22,393 bases of DNA from Acidobacteriota bacterium. GTDB taxonomy: Bacteria; Acidobacteriota; Polarisedimenticolia; QHYA01. Shown here piece by piece: positions 13,883 through 21,509 of this stretch. A program made the position numbers and the translations under genes. The notes under the pieces were generated by a model, which had not been told where the DNA came from, did no database searches, and saw only the letters and a list, made by a program, of their open reading frames with translations. The stretch's first letter is position 1; the number at the start of each line of letters is the position of its first letter. The DNA lies in the NCBI GenBank assembly GCA_003223995.1, contig QHYA01000037.1, positions 1 to 22,393 of the forward strand. The letters are read 5' to 3'.

Positions 13883-16465
13883 TCAAGGATTGAAGGTGAT
13901 CACCTCGGCCGGGCGGCCGTCCAGGCCGAACCAGGGGCCGCCGGGAGGCGGCTCTTCCGGCAGCGATGCAAGACGTAGCAACTCGCGCCGCTGAGATTCA
14001 GCGAGGGCGATCGGAACAGCGACGGACTGGCTCGCCGCGTTCGCCTCGAGCTTCCGCCCGTCTGCCGAGAGCTTCACCGACTTCGGGTCCCTCCGGAGCA
14101 GCCGGGCCAGCTCCTGGACGTCGGGGACGAGCTCGAACCTCTCGTTCACACGAAAACGCTGGAGGAAGTAGGGGAGCGTCAGGCGGAAATGTTCCGCCGG
14201 AGAGCATTCCTCCAGCACCTCGGTGCCGGCGGCGAACGCTTCCTCGATGACCTCTTCCGGCGGGCAGCCGCTGCTGCTGGTCGAGCGAAGGCCGGTCCTC
14301 CTGTCAACCGGGACGAAGGCGACTCCTGCCGGCCGTGTGAACTGCTCGGGCGGGTGCTTTTCCAGGGCCTTGGACATGATGTCCATCCAGATCGGCAGGG
14401 CCGCGCGCGCCCCGGTCTCATCCTGGCCGAGGGTCTGCTTGCGATCCAGTCCTACCCAGATGCCGACGGCAAGCGAGGGGGAGAAGCCGATGAACCAGGC
14501 GTCGGTGTAGTCGTTGGTGGTTCCGGTCTTTCCCGCCAGCTCCCGGCCCAGGGCCTTGGCCTTCTGAGCGGTGCCGCTCTCGATCACACCCTCCAGCAGA
14601 TGCGTCACGATGTAGGCGGAGACGGGAGACATCGCCTCGCGGCTCGTCGGGTGCGCCTCCTCGAGAATGTTGCCATCGGAATCAGCGACCGACCGGATCA
14701 TGTGGGGCTCCACCCAGACCCCCTGGTTGGGGAAAACCGAGAACGCCGCGGTCAACTCCAGAGGGGTCACCTCGAAGGCCCCGAGGGCGAGCGAGGGGTA
14801 GGGGGCGAGAGGTGAGGTGATCCCCATGGCCTGGGCCCGCTCGATCACAGCCTTCGGCCCGACCTGCGTCAGGAGGCGCACGGCGGCGATGTTGCGGGAT
14901 TCCTCGAGGGCCTCGCGAAGGGTCACGAGCCCGCCGTATTCCCGGTGGTAGTTCTCGGGCTGGTAGGGCTGCGGAGCCCCCGGAGTGAGGAGGACGGTTG
15001 GCTCGTCGAGCAGCCTCAGTGAGGGGGTGTCTCCCGCATCCAGGGCCGCCGAGACGACGAAAGGCTTGAAGGACGAGCCGGGCTGACGGCGGGCCTGCAT
15101 GGCTCGATCGAACTCGCTCCTCGTGAAGTCGAACCCTCCCACAAGCGCGCGCACCTCACCCGTGGAGGGCTCTATTGCGACCACGGCCCCCTCGGCCTCG
15201 GGCGCCGGTTCGACGATTCCGGCCAGCGGCCCTCTTCCATCGTTCCGCATGATCCGCACCGGCACGAGGTCTCCAGGCCGGAAGACAGCCGCAGGGCTGC
15301 GCCTGCCGCTCCACTCCATGTCCTTTCCCTCGACCGTCAGGCGCTGGTCACCGATGCGCAGGACGGCCCGGGTGCTGTCAACCTGCATGACGAGCGCCGG
15401 GACGACGGTATCGACCCCGGGAGGAGAGGACCAGGCTGGATGGCGGTAGGCAGCGAGGTCCACCGCTCTGCGCGAGCCGCTTGCCGCGACGTTCTGGAAG
15501 GCTCTCCGCCACCCCCGCCTCTGCTGGAGCTCCAGCAAGCCGGAGCGAAGGGCCTCCGTCGCCACTCGCTGCAGCGCGGGGTCGAGCGTCGTCCGGACCC
15601 TCAGGCCGACCCGGTAGAGCATCGATTCGTCGTAGCGGTCTCGCAAGGAGCGCCGCACCTCCTCGACGAAATAGGAGCCCAGGCGCTCTTCATGGCTGTG
15701 ATCCGCCAGCTTCAGCGGTCGTTTCGCGGCCGCCTCGGCCTGATCCTTCGTGACCATCCCTTGCTCGACCATTCGGTCCAGGACATGCCTGCGGCGGGCG
15801 AGGGCGCGGTCGGGGTGGGTGAGGGGAGACAAGGCCGCGGGGTTCTGGATCACGCCGGCGAGAAGCGCCGCCTCCTCCAATGCCAGCTCCTTCGAGGGCT
15901 TGTTGAAGTAGTACTGCGAAGCGGCCTCGACCCCGTAGCGGCGCGGCCCCATGTAAACCTGGTTGCAATAAAACGTCAGGATCTCCTCCTTCGAGTACGT
16001 CCTCTCGATCTCCAGGGCGAGGAATGCTTCTTGAATCTTTCGCTTCACCGTTTTGTCGGGCTTCAGGAAGAGACTGCGGGCTAGCTGCTGGGTGATCGTG
16101 CTCGCCCCCTGGACGCCCCAGTCACCCGAGCGGATGGTGGCGGTAGCCGCTCGAAGGATGCCCAGGATGTCCACGCCGAAATGCTTGTAGAAGCGCTGGT
16201 CCTCTGTCGCGATCACCCCGTTGATGAAGTCCTTCGGGATCTCGTGGAACTTCAGAATGATCCGCTTTTCGGCTCCGAGCAGCGTCACGAGGCTCTCGTC
16301 GTCGGCGAGGATCTGGGTGACGGTGGGGGGCCTGTAGTTCTCCAGCTCGCGAACGCTCGGAAGGTCGCGGTTCGTGGCGCGCCCGGCCGCGGCGCCCGCG
16401 ACCGTGCAGACCGCCAATACCAGCAGGAGGAAGAGGATGCGCCTGCGCGACATTCCGCCTGGCAT
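13883..16465 (-). CDS. Class A penicillin-binding protein 1A (glycosyltransferase/transpeptidase)
   Basis: This bifunctional enzyme polymerises glycan strands and crosslinks peptidoglycan outside the membrane. The 860 residues comprise a membrane anchor (10-28, ILFLLLVLAVCTVAGAAAG), a GT51 glycosyltransferase (about 60-235) with Glu88 in ATEDQRFYKHFGVD, GASTITQQLARSLFL and EIERTYSKEEILTFYCNQVYMG, an OB-like insert (about 340-420), and a transpeptidase (about 425-690). The latter has the serine motif SSFK (464-467, catalytic Ser464), SRN (523-525) and KTGT (646-649). The Cys-containing GCPPEEV...GTEVLEEC segment is usual for PBP1A. After it comes a tail of about 107 residues I do not recognise. 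There is no ribosome-binding site; a TATACT lies 11 bases before the ATG. A second Met at codon 5 is possible. Confidence 0.94.
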   Translation of the reverse strand: MPGGMSRRRILFLLLVLAVCTVAGAAAGRATNRDLPSVRELENYRPPTVTQILADDESLVTLLGAEKRIILKFHEIPKDFINGVIATEDQRFYKHFGVDILGILRAATATIRSGDWGVQGASTITQQLARSLFLKPDKTVKRKIQEAFLALEIERTYSKEEILTFYCNQVYMGPRRYGVEAASQYYFNKPSKELALEEAALLAGVIQNPAALSPLTHPDRALARRRHVLDRMVEQGMVTKDQAEAAAKRPLKLADHSHEERLGSYFVEEVRRSLRDRYDESMLYRVGLRVRTTLDPALQRVATEALRSGLLELQQRRGWRRAFQNVAASGSRRAVDLAAYRHPAWSSPPGVDTVVPALVMQVDSTRAVLRIGDQRLTVEGKDMEWSGRRSPAAVFRPGDLVPVRIMRNDGRGPLAGIVEPAPEAEGAVVAIEPSTGEVRALVGGFDFTRSEFDRAMQARRQPGSSFKPFVVSAALDAGDTPSLRLLDEPTVLLTPGAPQPYQPENYHREYGGLVTLREALEESRNIAAVRLLTQVGPKAVIERAQAMGITSPLAPYPSLALGAFEVTPLELTAAFSVFPNQGVWVEPHMIRSVADSDGNILEEAHPTSREAMSPVSAYIVTHLLEGVIESGTAQKAKALGRELAGKTGTTNDYTDAWFIGFSPSLAVGIWVGLDRKQTLGQDETGARAALPIWMDIMSKALEKHPPEQFTRPAGVAFVPVDRRTGLRSTSSSGCPPEEVIEEAFAAGTEVLEECSPAEHFRLTLPYFLQRFRVNERFELVPDVQELARLLRRDPKSVKLSADGRKLEANAASQSVAVPIALAESQRRELLRLASLPEEPPPGGPWFGLDGRPAEVITFNP

Positions 16466-16476
16466 GTCTGCTGATG

Positions 16477-16482
16477 AGTATA
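16477..16482 (-). promoter_or_regulatory. Probable -10 element of the PBP1A gene
   Basis: On the minus strand TATACT reads from 16482 to 16477 and ends 11 bases before the PBP1A ATG (16465). Transcription would begin only about five bases before the start codon, in keeping with the missing ribosome-binding site. The -35 region is poor, with CGGTCA about 18 bases upstream the nearest match. Confidence 0.4.
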
Positions 16483-16530
16483 GACCGAGACAGGACCCCG
16501 TGACCGGCGCAGGGCGTGCAGCCCATGCTC

Positions 16531-16539
16531 TGCTAGAAT
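16531..16539 (+). promoter_or_regulatory. Extended -10 promoter of uvrB
   Basis: TGCTAGAAT is an extended -10 (TG, one base, TAGAAT at 16534-16539). It ends ten bases before the uvrB ATG, so the mRNA would have a leader of about four bases. No -35 match is visible, which is acceptable for an extended -10 promoter. No SOS-type LexA box (CTGT-N8-ACAG) is seen in the 84-base divergent region. Confidence 0.5.
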
Positions 16540-16549
16540 CCGTCCATCG

Positions 16550-18553
16550 ATGGCCAAATCCGGTCTTCTTTCACCGTTCGAACCCAAAGGCGATCAACCT
16601 GCCGCGATCGAGCAACTGAGCCGAGGCGTGCAGGAAGGGAGGCGGGACCAGGTGCTGCTGGGAATCACCGGCTCGGGAAAGACCTTTACCATGGCGAAGG
16701 TCATCGAGGCCCTGCAGCGGCCGACGCTCGTCATCGCCCACAACAAGACGCTGGCCGCCCAGCTCTTTCAGGAATTTCGCGGCTTCTTCCCCTCATCCGC
16801 GGTGGAGTATTTCGTCTCGTATTACGACTACTACCAGCCTGAGGCCTACGTCCCCCAGACAGACACCTACATCGCCAAGGAGTCCATGATCAACGAGGAG
16901 ATCGACCGGATGCGGATGTCGGCAACGAGGTCGCTCTTCGAGCGCCGCGACGTCATCATCGTCGCCTCGGTTTCGTGTATCTACGGTCTCGGCTCGCCCG
17001 AGGCCTACCACGGCATGCTGGTTCTTCTCGAGGAGAACAGCCGTGCCGATAGGGACGCCGTGCTCCGCAAGCTGGTGGAGATCCAGTACGAAAGGTCGCG
17101 CGACGACCTGCGACCGGGCAGCTTCCGCGTCCACGGAGACGTCCTGGAGATCTGGCCGGCCTACGAGGACCATGCCCTGCGGGTCCAGTTCTTCGACGAC
17201 GAGGTCGAGCTGGTCGCCTCAATCGATCCCCTGCGCGGTACTCTCGTCCGAAGGCTGGGCCGGGCGCCCATCTATCCCAATTCCCACTATGTCACGCCGC
17301 GGGACAAGCTCGAGCTGGCGATCCGGTCGATCCGCCAGGAGCTGAAGGGACGGCTCGCGGAGCTCGAGGTGGCCAGCCGCCTTCTGGAAGCTCAGCGGCT
17401 CGAGCAGCGCACGATGTTCGATCTCGAGATGATCCAGGAGGTCGGCTACTGCCAGGGGATCGAGAACTATAGCCGCCATCTGACAGGAAGAAAACCGGGA
17501 GAACCCCCGCCAACGCTGATGGATTACCTGCCATCGGACCACCTGATCTTCATCGACGAGAGCCACCAGACCGTCCCGCAGCTGCGCGGCATGTACAACG
17601 GCGATATCTCCAGGAAGAAGACCCTCGTCGAGTACGGCTTCCGTCTTCCCTCCGCCCTGGACAACCGCCCGCTCAAGTTCGAGGAGTTCCAGGAAAGGCG
17701 CGGCCAAACGATCTACGTCTCGGCCACGCCGGCCGCCTATGAGCTGAGCCTGACAGGAGGGGAGATCGTCGAGCAGGTGATCCGTCCCACTGGGCTCGTG
17801 GACCCCCAGGTCGCAGTCCGCCCTATCCGCAACCAGGTGGACGACCTGCTCGGAGCGATCCGCGAGCGCGCCGGGCGCGGGGAGCGAGTGCTCGTGACGA
17901 CGCTGACAAAACGCATGGCCGAAGATCTCACCGAGTACTACCGGGAACTGTCGGTGCGGGTCGAGTATCTGCATTCGGACATCGATACCCTGGACCGGGT
18001 CCGGATCCTGAGGGACCTGCGGCGGGGCGAGTTCGACGTCCTGGTCGGCGTGAACCTGCTCAGAGAGGGCCTGGATCTGCCCGAGGTGTCTCTCGTGGCC
18101 GTGCTGGATGCCGACAAGGAAGGCTTTCTCCGCTCGAAGGACGCTCTCATCCAAACCATCGGACGGGCGGCTCGCAATGTCAACGGCACCGCGATCCTTT
18201 ACGCCGACAGGATGACCGACTCGATACGCGGGGCGATCGAGGAGACGGAACGGCGGCGGGCGAAGCAACTGGCCTACAACGCCTCCCACGGCATCACTCC
18301 GGAAACGATCGTGAAGTCGATCGAGCAGGTGCTTGGCTCCGTCTGGGAGGCCGATTATGTCAAGGTCCCCGCCGCGGTCGCCGAACCCGACGAGGACGCG
18401 TACGCCTCCCCCGAAGAGCTGGAGAGGGAGATCATCCGCCTCGAGAAGGAGATGCGGAAGGCCGCGAGGAGCCTGGAGTTCGAACGGGCTGCCGCTCTTC
18501 GAGACCGCATCCGCTACCTCCGTCAGAAAGAGGTCCTGGCGGCACCATCGTAG
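16550..18553 (+). CDS. uvrB: UvrABC excision nuclease subunit B
   Basis: UvrB verifies DNA damage handed over by UvrA and recruits UvrC for dual incision. All 667 residues of a full-length protein are present. Motifs are the start MAKSGLLSPFEPKGDQPAAI, Walker A GITGSGKT (38-45), the beta-hairpin region YYDYYQPEAYVPQTDTYIAK (91-110), VSCIYGLGSPE (141-151), Walker B/DEAD-like DESH (336-339), helicase motif V NLLREGLDLPE (502-512) and motif VI QTIGRAARN (535-543). The C-terminus has the UVR motif (about 622-658, LEREIIRLEKEMRKAARSLE), which contacts UvrC. The ATG at 16550 gives the family N-terminus but lacks a ribosome-binding site. It is divergent from the PBP1A gene and convergent with the HNH gene. 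Confidence 0.98.
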   Translation: MAKSGLLSPFEPKGDQPAAIEQLSRGVQEGRRDQVLLGITGSGKTFTMAKVIEALQRPTLVIAHNKTLAAQLFQEFRGFFPSSAVEYFVSYYDYYQPEAYVPQTDTYIAKESMINEEIDRMRMSATRSLFERRDVIIVASVSCIYGLGSPEAYHGMLVLLEENSRADRDAVLRKLVEIQYERSRDDLRPGSFRVHGDVLEIWPAYEDHALRVQFFDDEVELVASIDPLRGTLVRRLGRAPIYPNSHYVTPRDKLELAIRSIRQELKGRLAELEVASRLLEAQRLEQRTMFDLEMIQEVGYCQGIENYSRHLTGRKPGEPPPTLMDYLPSDHLIFIDESHQTVPQLRGMYNGDISRKKTLVEYGFRLPSALDNRPLKFEEFQERRGQTIYVSATPAAYELSLTGGEIVEQVIRPTGLVDPQVAVRPIRNQVDDLLGAIRERAGRGERVLVTTLTKRMAEDLTEYYRELSVRVEYLHSDIDTLDRVRILRDLRRGEFDVLVGVNLLREGLDLPEVSLVAVLDADKEGFLRSKDALIQTIGRAARNVNGTAILYADRMTDSIRGAIEETERRRAKQLAYNASHGITPETIVKSIEQVLGSVWEADYVKVPAAVAEPDEDAYASPEELEREIIRLEKEMRKAARSLEFERAAALRDRIRYLRQKEVLAAPS

Positions 18554-18687
18554 CAGCGTCAACAAGGCCACTCACTGCGTCCAGCAACGCTCTTGTCGCA
18601 GCGTCAGTTCCCTGGGCAGTCACCCGAAAAAGCCCTACCCTCTCAAGGCCTCCGGCAGCCTCCCTCAACCTTCAAAGCCGGCTCCGG

Positions 18688-18706
18688 GGCCACCGCCCAG
18701 GCGGCC
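18688..18706. terminator. GC-rich hairpin between convergent uvrB and HNH genes
   Basis: In this 182-base gap 18688-18706 can fold into a seven-pair stem (GGCC-ACC with GGC-GGCC, one G-U pair on the minus-strand RNA) around a five-base loop. It lies where a bidirectional terminator would be expected, but neither strand has a real T-tract after it, so intrinsic termination is doubtful. A nine-base direct repeat, GCAGCGTCA at 18553 and 18598, is also in the gap; nothing else is evident. Confidence 0.3.
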
Positions 18707-18735
18707 TTGTAGGATTCATTGCATCTAATGGCATC

Positions 18736-21273
18736 TCAATCCAGTCGTCTTTCGTTCCGATAGAGACCTCCCACCCCATCGCGGCCCAGCCGCCAGAGGA
18801 TCCCGACAGGAGCGGTCCCCCTGCACGAGGCCAGCCCGCCATGCTCACCCTGCTGATGGTGGAACCGGCACAGGCAGATGCGGTTGGACAGATCATCGCT
18901 TCCGCCCCGCGAGCGATAGATCACGTGGTGGTCCTCCAGGTTCCTCCGGGAGGTGCAGCCGGGGGCCGAGCAACGCCATCCCCACCGGGCATAAACCTCC
19001 TCGGCATCCCTCTTCGGAGATTCCTCCGGGACATCCCAGGTCGTGACGTAATCCTCGATCAACGCCAGAAGCCCCACCCAGGCAGGGACCCTGCGGCAGC
19101 GATTGGAAAACGTCCGGGCCGCGAGAACCGAGCCCGATGCATCGGGATCGGGCCATTGCTCGAAGCACGGGACAGCTTCAACGCATTCGCTCAGGCGCCG
19201 CCGTGAGGATTCCACGGCGGCCAGCAGGTCGCCCGCTAGATCCCCGGGAAGTCTCAGCCGGAGGAAAACGTCCGGCACGAACAGCGCGGCCGCCTCCCGC
19301 CCAAGGCGGCCTACCCGCTCGCGCGCCATTCCCGACCGGCGCAGCAGCGATTGCTGCCACCTCCCGTCATCGACGGGGAGATCCGGCCTGGGAAGATCCG
19401 GCCTTGAGTGAGTCAACCCGACGTTGTTTGCGAGCCCCGGAGCCGTCCTGTCCTGAATCGTCTGGGCGCCGTCCACAGCCCCCGCGCCCGCCCCGCCATG
19501 AATCGCCCCGGGCTGCTTGGCAGGGTCCTGCCGCGACCCGTTATGAAGCGGCTCAGCGCTATCGGCAGCATCTGGCCACCTCCTGTCATCATTGATCGAC
19601 CCAGGCTCGTTCGCGTGGCTCACTCTCTTCCCGTCATGAATCGATCCGCCGCTGGTCCTCTCTGTCGCACATGCCTCGCCCAGCCGCTCCAGCAGCTTGA
19701 TCTCGTCCCTCAACCGCTTTACCGTCGCCTCCTGCGCCCGAGCGACCCAGGCTTGCTGCGCGAGCTGGTCCACGGAACCGCGACCGAGGATCCTCCGGAC
19801 AAGGCAGGCTGCCTCGAAGCCGATCTTGCGCTTCTCGTAGGCCTCCCGGAGAACCGGCAGCCCTCTCAACGCGCGGGCAAGCCGGGCGCGGTCCTCAGCG
19901 GCCGTGCGCGAGAGCCCTAGCCGTTGCTCGGCGTAGTGGCCGGCATCGGCGAACATCAGGCGCGGCCACGCCCCACGATCGCCCATCTCCGCAAGGAGCT
20001 TTCCCAAGCGGCGGTCGATCTCGTCCTCGAGTTCGATCAGCCGACGGATCTGTCCGTCGAGCTCGGTCGGGCCCCCGTCGCCCGCTGCCATGGCCGCCTC
20101 TTCGATGCTCTTCAACGTGGTCACTGCCGAAGACAGAGCGTGGGAGGCATCCGCGGGCTGAGCGAGATGTCGCCAGTTCTGCGTGCATCGGGCCAGAGCC
20201 TGTTCCATCAGAGCCCGGTGCCGCCCCGGCTTCAGAGAAACCATGTCGGCGTCGGGCGGATGAGGGCCGGCAAGAGCCTCGGCGACAATCGCCTCGATGA
20301 ACGATGTGACGCTCGTTTCCTCGCCGCAAACAGCCCTGTGCAGATCGAGCGCCTCTTCGAACGCGGCCTTGACCGGCGCCGGAACGAGAAAGCGAACAAG
20401 GCATCGTTCCTCGGGATTGTCGGAGTCTGTCCCGAGGACGTCTGAGCGAGCTGTGGCCTGAAAGGTCGATTCGGTGTGGATCAGGTCCTCGCCGATTAGC
20501 AGCGCGGCCACTCTTCCAACCGGCAGCCCTCCATCTGTTCCGCAGAGGGCTTCGGCCAGGCCTGGTAGAGATTCGAAAGCCTCCGCCAGGACTGCCAGGT
20601 CGCTGACCCAGCGACCCGAGCGGCCAAAACGCTCGCGAGCGTGATCGCGCAACCGTGCGTAGCCAAACTTCTCCCATCCTCTGGCCTGGCAGAAGCCGCG
20701 CGCCGCCCGGGCCAGAGGAAGCGCCAGCCGATCGCCCGCCGCTCTCAAGGCGAAGGCCAGCCGGTCAGCCTGAAGAAGGGGCTCTTGCGCACCGGATGTT
20801 TCGCCGACCGGGAGGGCCGGCGCGTCGCATTCTGTCGGCAGGACGCGCTTTGCCGGCTCGTCGCACCGTGCTGGCGCGAGGCTCTCGAGCGGGCCAGCAT
20901 GACGGGTTTGCGCTGCGCGACCGGCGCGCTCCGAGGGCTCTGCCCGGAGGGCCTGCCGAGCCTTCTCGGCACCCCGCTGCTGGTTTGCCTCCAAAAGGAT
21001 TTGGACCCTGTCAGCTCGCCACACCTCCCTCGCGCAAGCTTCCGAGCCGACAGGCTCAGCGTTCGATCGCGTCTCGTAGGGTGTCGAGAGATGTTCGCGG
21101 CAGGAGAAGAGCGGCGGAAGAGAGTGAAGAGTTGGTACAGGGGTGGGCCCGATGGGCGACGACGGCACATCGATCAGAGGTGACAGAGCGGGATCGATCC
21201 GAGCCGGGCTCAGTGGAGCTTGATAGAGTCCGAGCGGATCGCGTGAGGCATGCTGGAGTAACGTGAACCGCAT
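18736..21273 (-). CDS. Large HNH endonuclease-domain protein with duplicated helical modules
   Basis: The frame gives 845 residues. The C-terminus holds a zinc-type HNH nuclease site: Cys768 and Cys773 in RCSAPGC, Asp781-His782-His783 in LEDHHVIYRSRGGSDDLSN, Asn797, Cys802, and His805-His806 in LCRFHH. The catalytic set looks complete, so metal-dependent DNA cleavage is plausible. Ahead of it lie two related helical modules, about 172-262 (SLPGLAEAL, then LPVGRVAALL) and 415-500 (GLPVLREAY, then IGFEAACLVRRIL). Each is followed at a distance by a similar strand-helix segment (CLVRFLVPAPVKAAFEEALD near 291; FLRLRLPGDLAGDLL near 670). Residues about 541-640 are a hydrophilic linker of degenerate 15-residue repeats. 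The first 165 or so residues are low-complexity without known domain, so the true start may lie downstream. Proteins of this kind occur in Myxococcota and Acidobacteriota genomes; their biological role is unknown. Confidence 0.78.
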   Translation of the reverse strand: MRFTLLQHASRDPLGLYQAPLSPARIDPALSPLIDVPSSPIGPTPVPTLHSLPPLFSCREHLSTPYETRSNAEPVGSEACAREVWRADRVQILLEANQQRGAEKARQALRAEPSERAGRAAQTRHAGPLESLAPARCDEPAKRVLPTECDAPALPVGETSGAQEPLLQADRLAFALRAAGDRLALPLARAARGFCQARGWEKFGYARLRDHARERFGRSGRWVSDLAVLAEAFESLPGLAEALCGTDGGLPVGRVAALLIGEDLIHTESTFQATARSDVLGTDSDNPEERCLVRFLVPAPVKAAFEEALDLHRAVCGEETSVTSFIEAIVAEALAGPHPPDADMVSLKPGRHRALMEQALARCTQNWRHLAQPADASHALSSAVTTLKSIEEAAMAAGDGGPTELDGQIRRLIELEDEIDRRLGKLLAEMGDRGAWPRLMFADAGHYAEQRLGLSRTAAEDRARLARALRGLPVLREAYEKRKIGFEAACLVRRILGRGSVDQLAQQAWVARAQEATVKRLRDEIKLLERLGEACATERTSGGSIHDGKRVSHANEPGSINDDRRWPDAADSAEPLHNGSRQDPAKQPGAIHGGAGAGAVDGAQTIQDRTAPGLANNVGLTHSRPDLPRPDLPVDDGRWQQSLLRRSGMARERVGRLGREAAALFVPDVFLRLRLPGDLAGDLLAAVESSRRRLSECVEAVPCFEQWPDPDASGSVLAARTFSNRCRRVPAWVGLLALIEDYVTTWDVPEESPKRDAEEVYARWGWRCSAPGCTSRRNLEDHHVIYRSRGGSDDLSNRICLCRFHHQQGEHGGLASCRGTAPVGILWRLGRDGVGGLYRNERRLD
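19366..19650 (-). repeat. Degenerate 45-bp tandem repeat inside the HNH gene
   Basis: Plus-strand cores resembling CCCGTCATGAATCG recur with the G of GTCAT-like cores at 19366, (about 19405, very degenerate), 19450, 19495, 19540, 19585 and 19633. Steps among the last five are 45, 45, 45 and 48 bases, in phase with the reading frame. In the protein they read as variants of SIHDGKR, SINDDRR, PLHNGSR, AIHGGAG, TIQDRTA, LTHSRPD and PVDDGRW. The variation between copies points to an old expansion. It forms the linker between the second helical module and the C-terminal nuclease part. Confidence 0.7.
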
Positions 21274-21509
21274 ACAAGCAGCATACCGAAACTAGATCGA
21301 GACTCGATGGAAGAAGACGAATTACTCTCTCGGACCAGCAAGTATTCCTGTTTCCATTCTGCAACGCCCAATGCGCAATAATCGAAACTCGAACGACCAA
21401 CCCTCAAGGTCGTAGGAATGAGGAGGTCACCTCTTCGTCGTATTCGAGTCGAGGCTTCTCAAAGCGTGTCCCAATTCACTACGTAGTCAGCGGGGTAGAA
21501 TCAATCGAC
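21274..21509. other. AT-richer intergenic region between HNH gene and tRNA-Leu
   Basis: This 236-base gap is clearly poorer in G and C than its neighbours. It holds a perfect inverted repeat ATCGAG-a-CTCGAT at 21296-21308, near where a -35 for the HNH gene would be. On the minus strand TATGCT (21285 to 21280) ends six bases before the HNH ATG. A further short dyad, GAGGT-c-ACCTC, stands near 21425. The right end carries the tRNA promoter. No convincing open frame or RNA gene was found in it. Confidence 0.5.
21496..21501 (+). promoter_or_regulatory. Probable -10 element of tRNA-Leu
   Basis: TAGAAT at 21496-21501 ends eight bases before the first base of tRNA-Leu, so the primary transcript would have almost no leader. 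TTCACT at 21475-21480 is a weak -35 with a short 15-base spacer. The hexamer is identical to those before ffh and uvrB. Confidence 0.5.

Noticed and set aside
18553..18606. Direct repeat GCAGCGTCA, copies 45 bases apart, after uvrB
   Set aside because: Only nine bases and two copies; the match in spacing to the HNH repeat period is most likely coincidence.
19366..19650. CRISPR-like array
   Set aside because: Units are degenerate, have no distinct unique spacers, keep a 45-base in-frame period and lie inside a coding sequence; no cas genes are near.
20655..21266. Plus-strand frame of 203 codons opposite the start of the HNH gene
   Set aside because: Arg/Pro/Ala-rich with no motif. Because the HNH N-terminus is itself uncertain I considered it, but no ribosome-binding site or similarity supports it.
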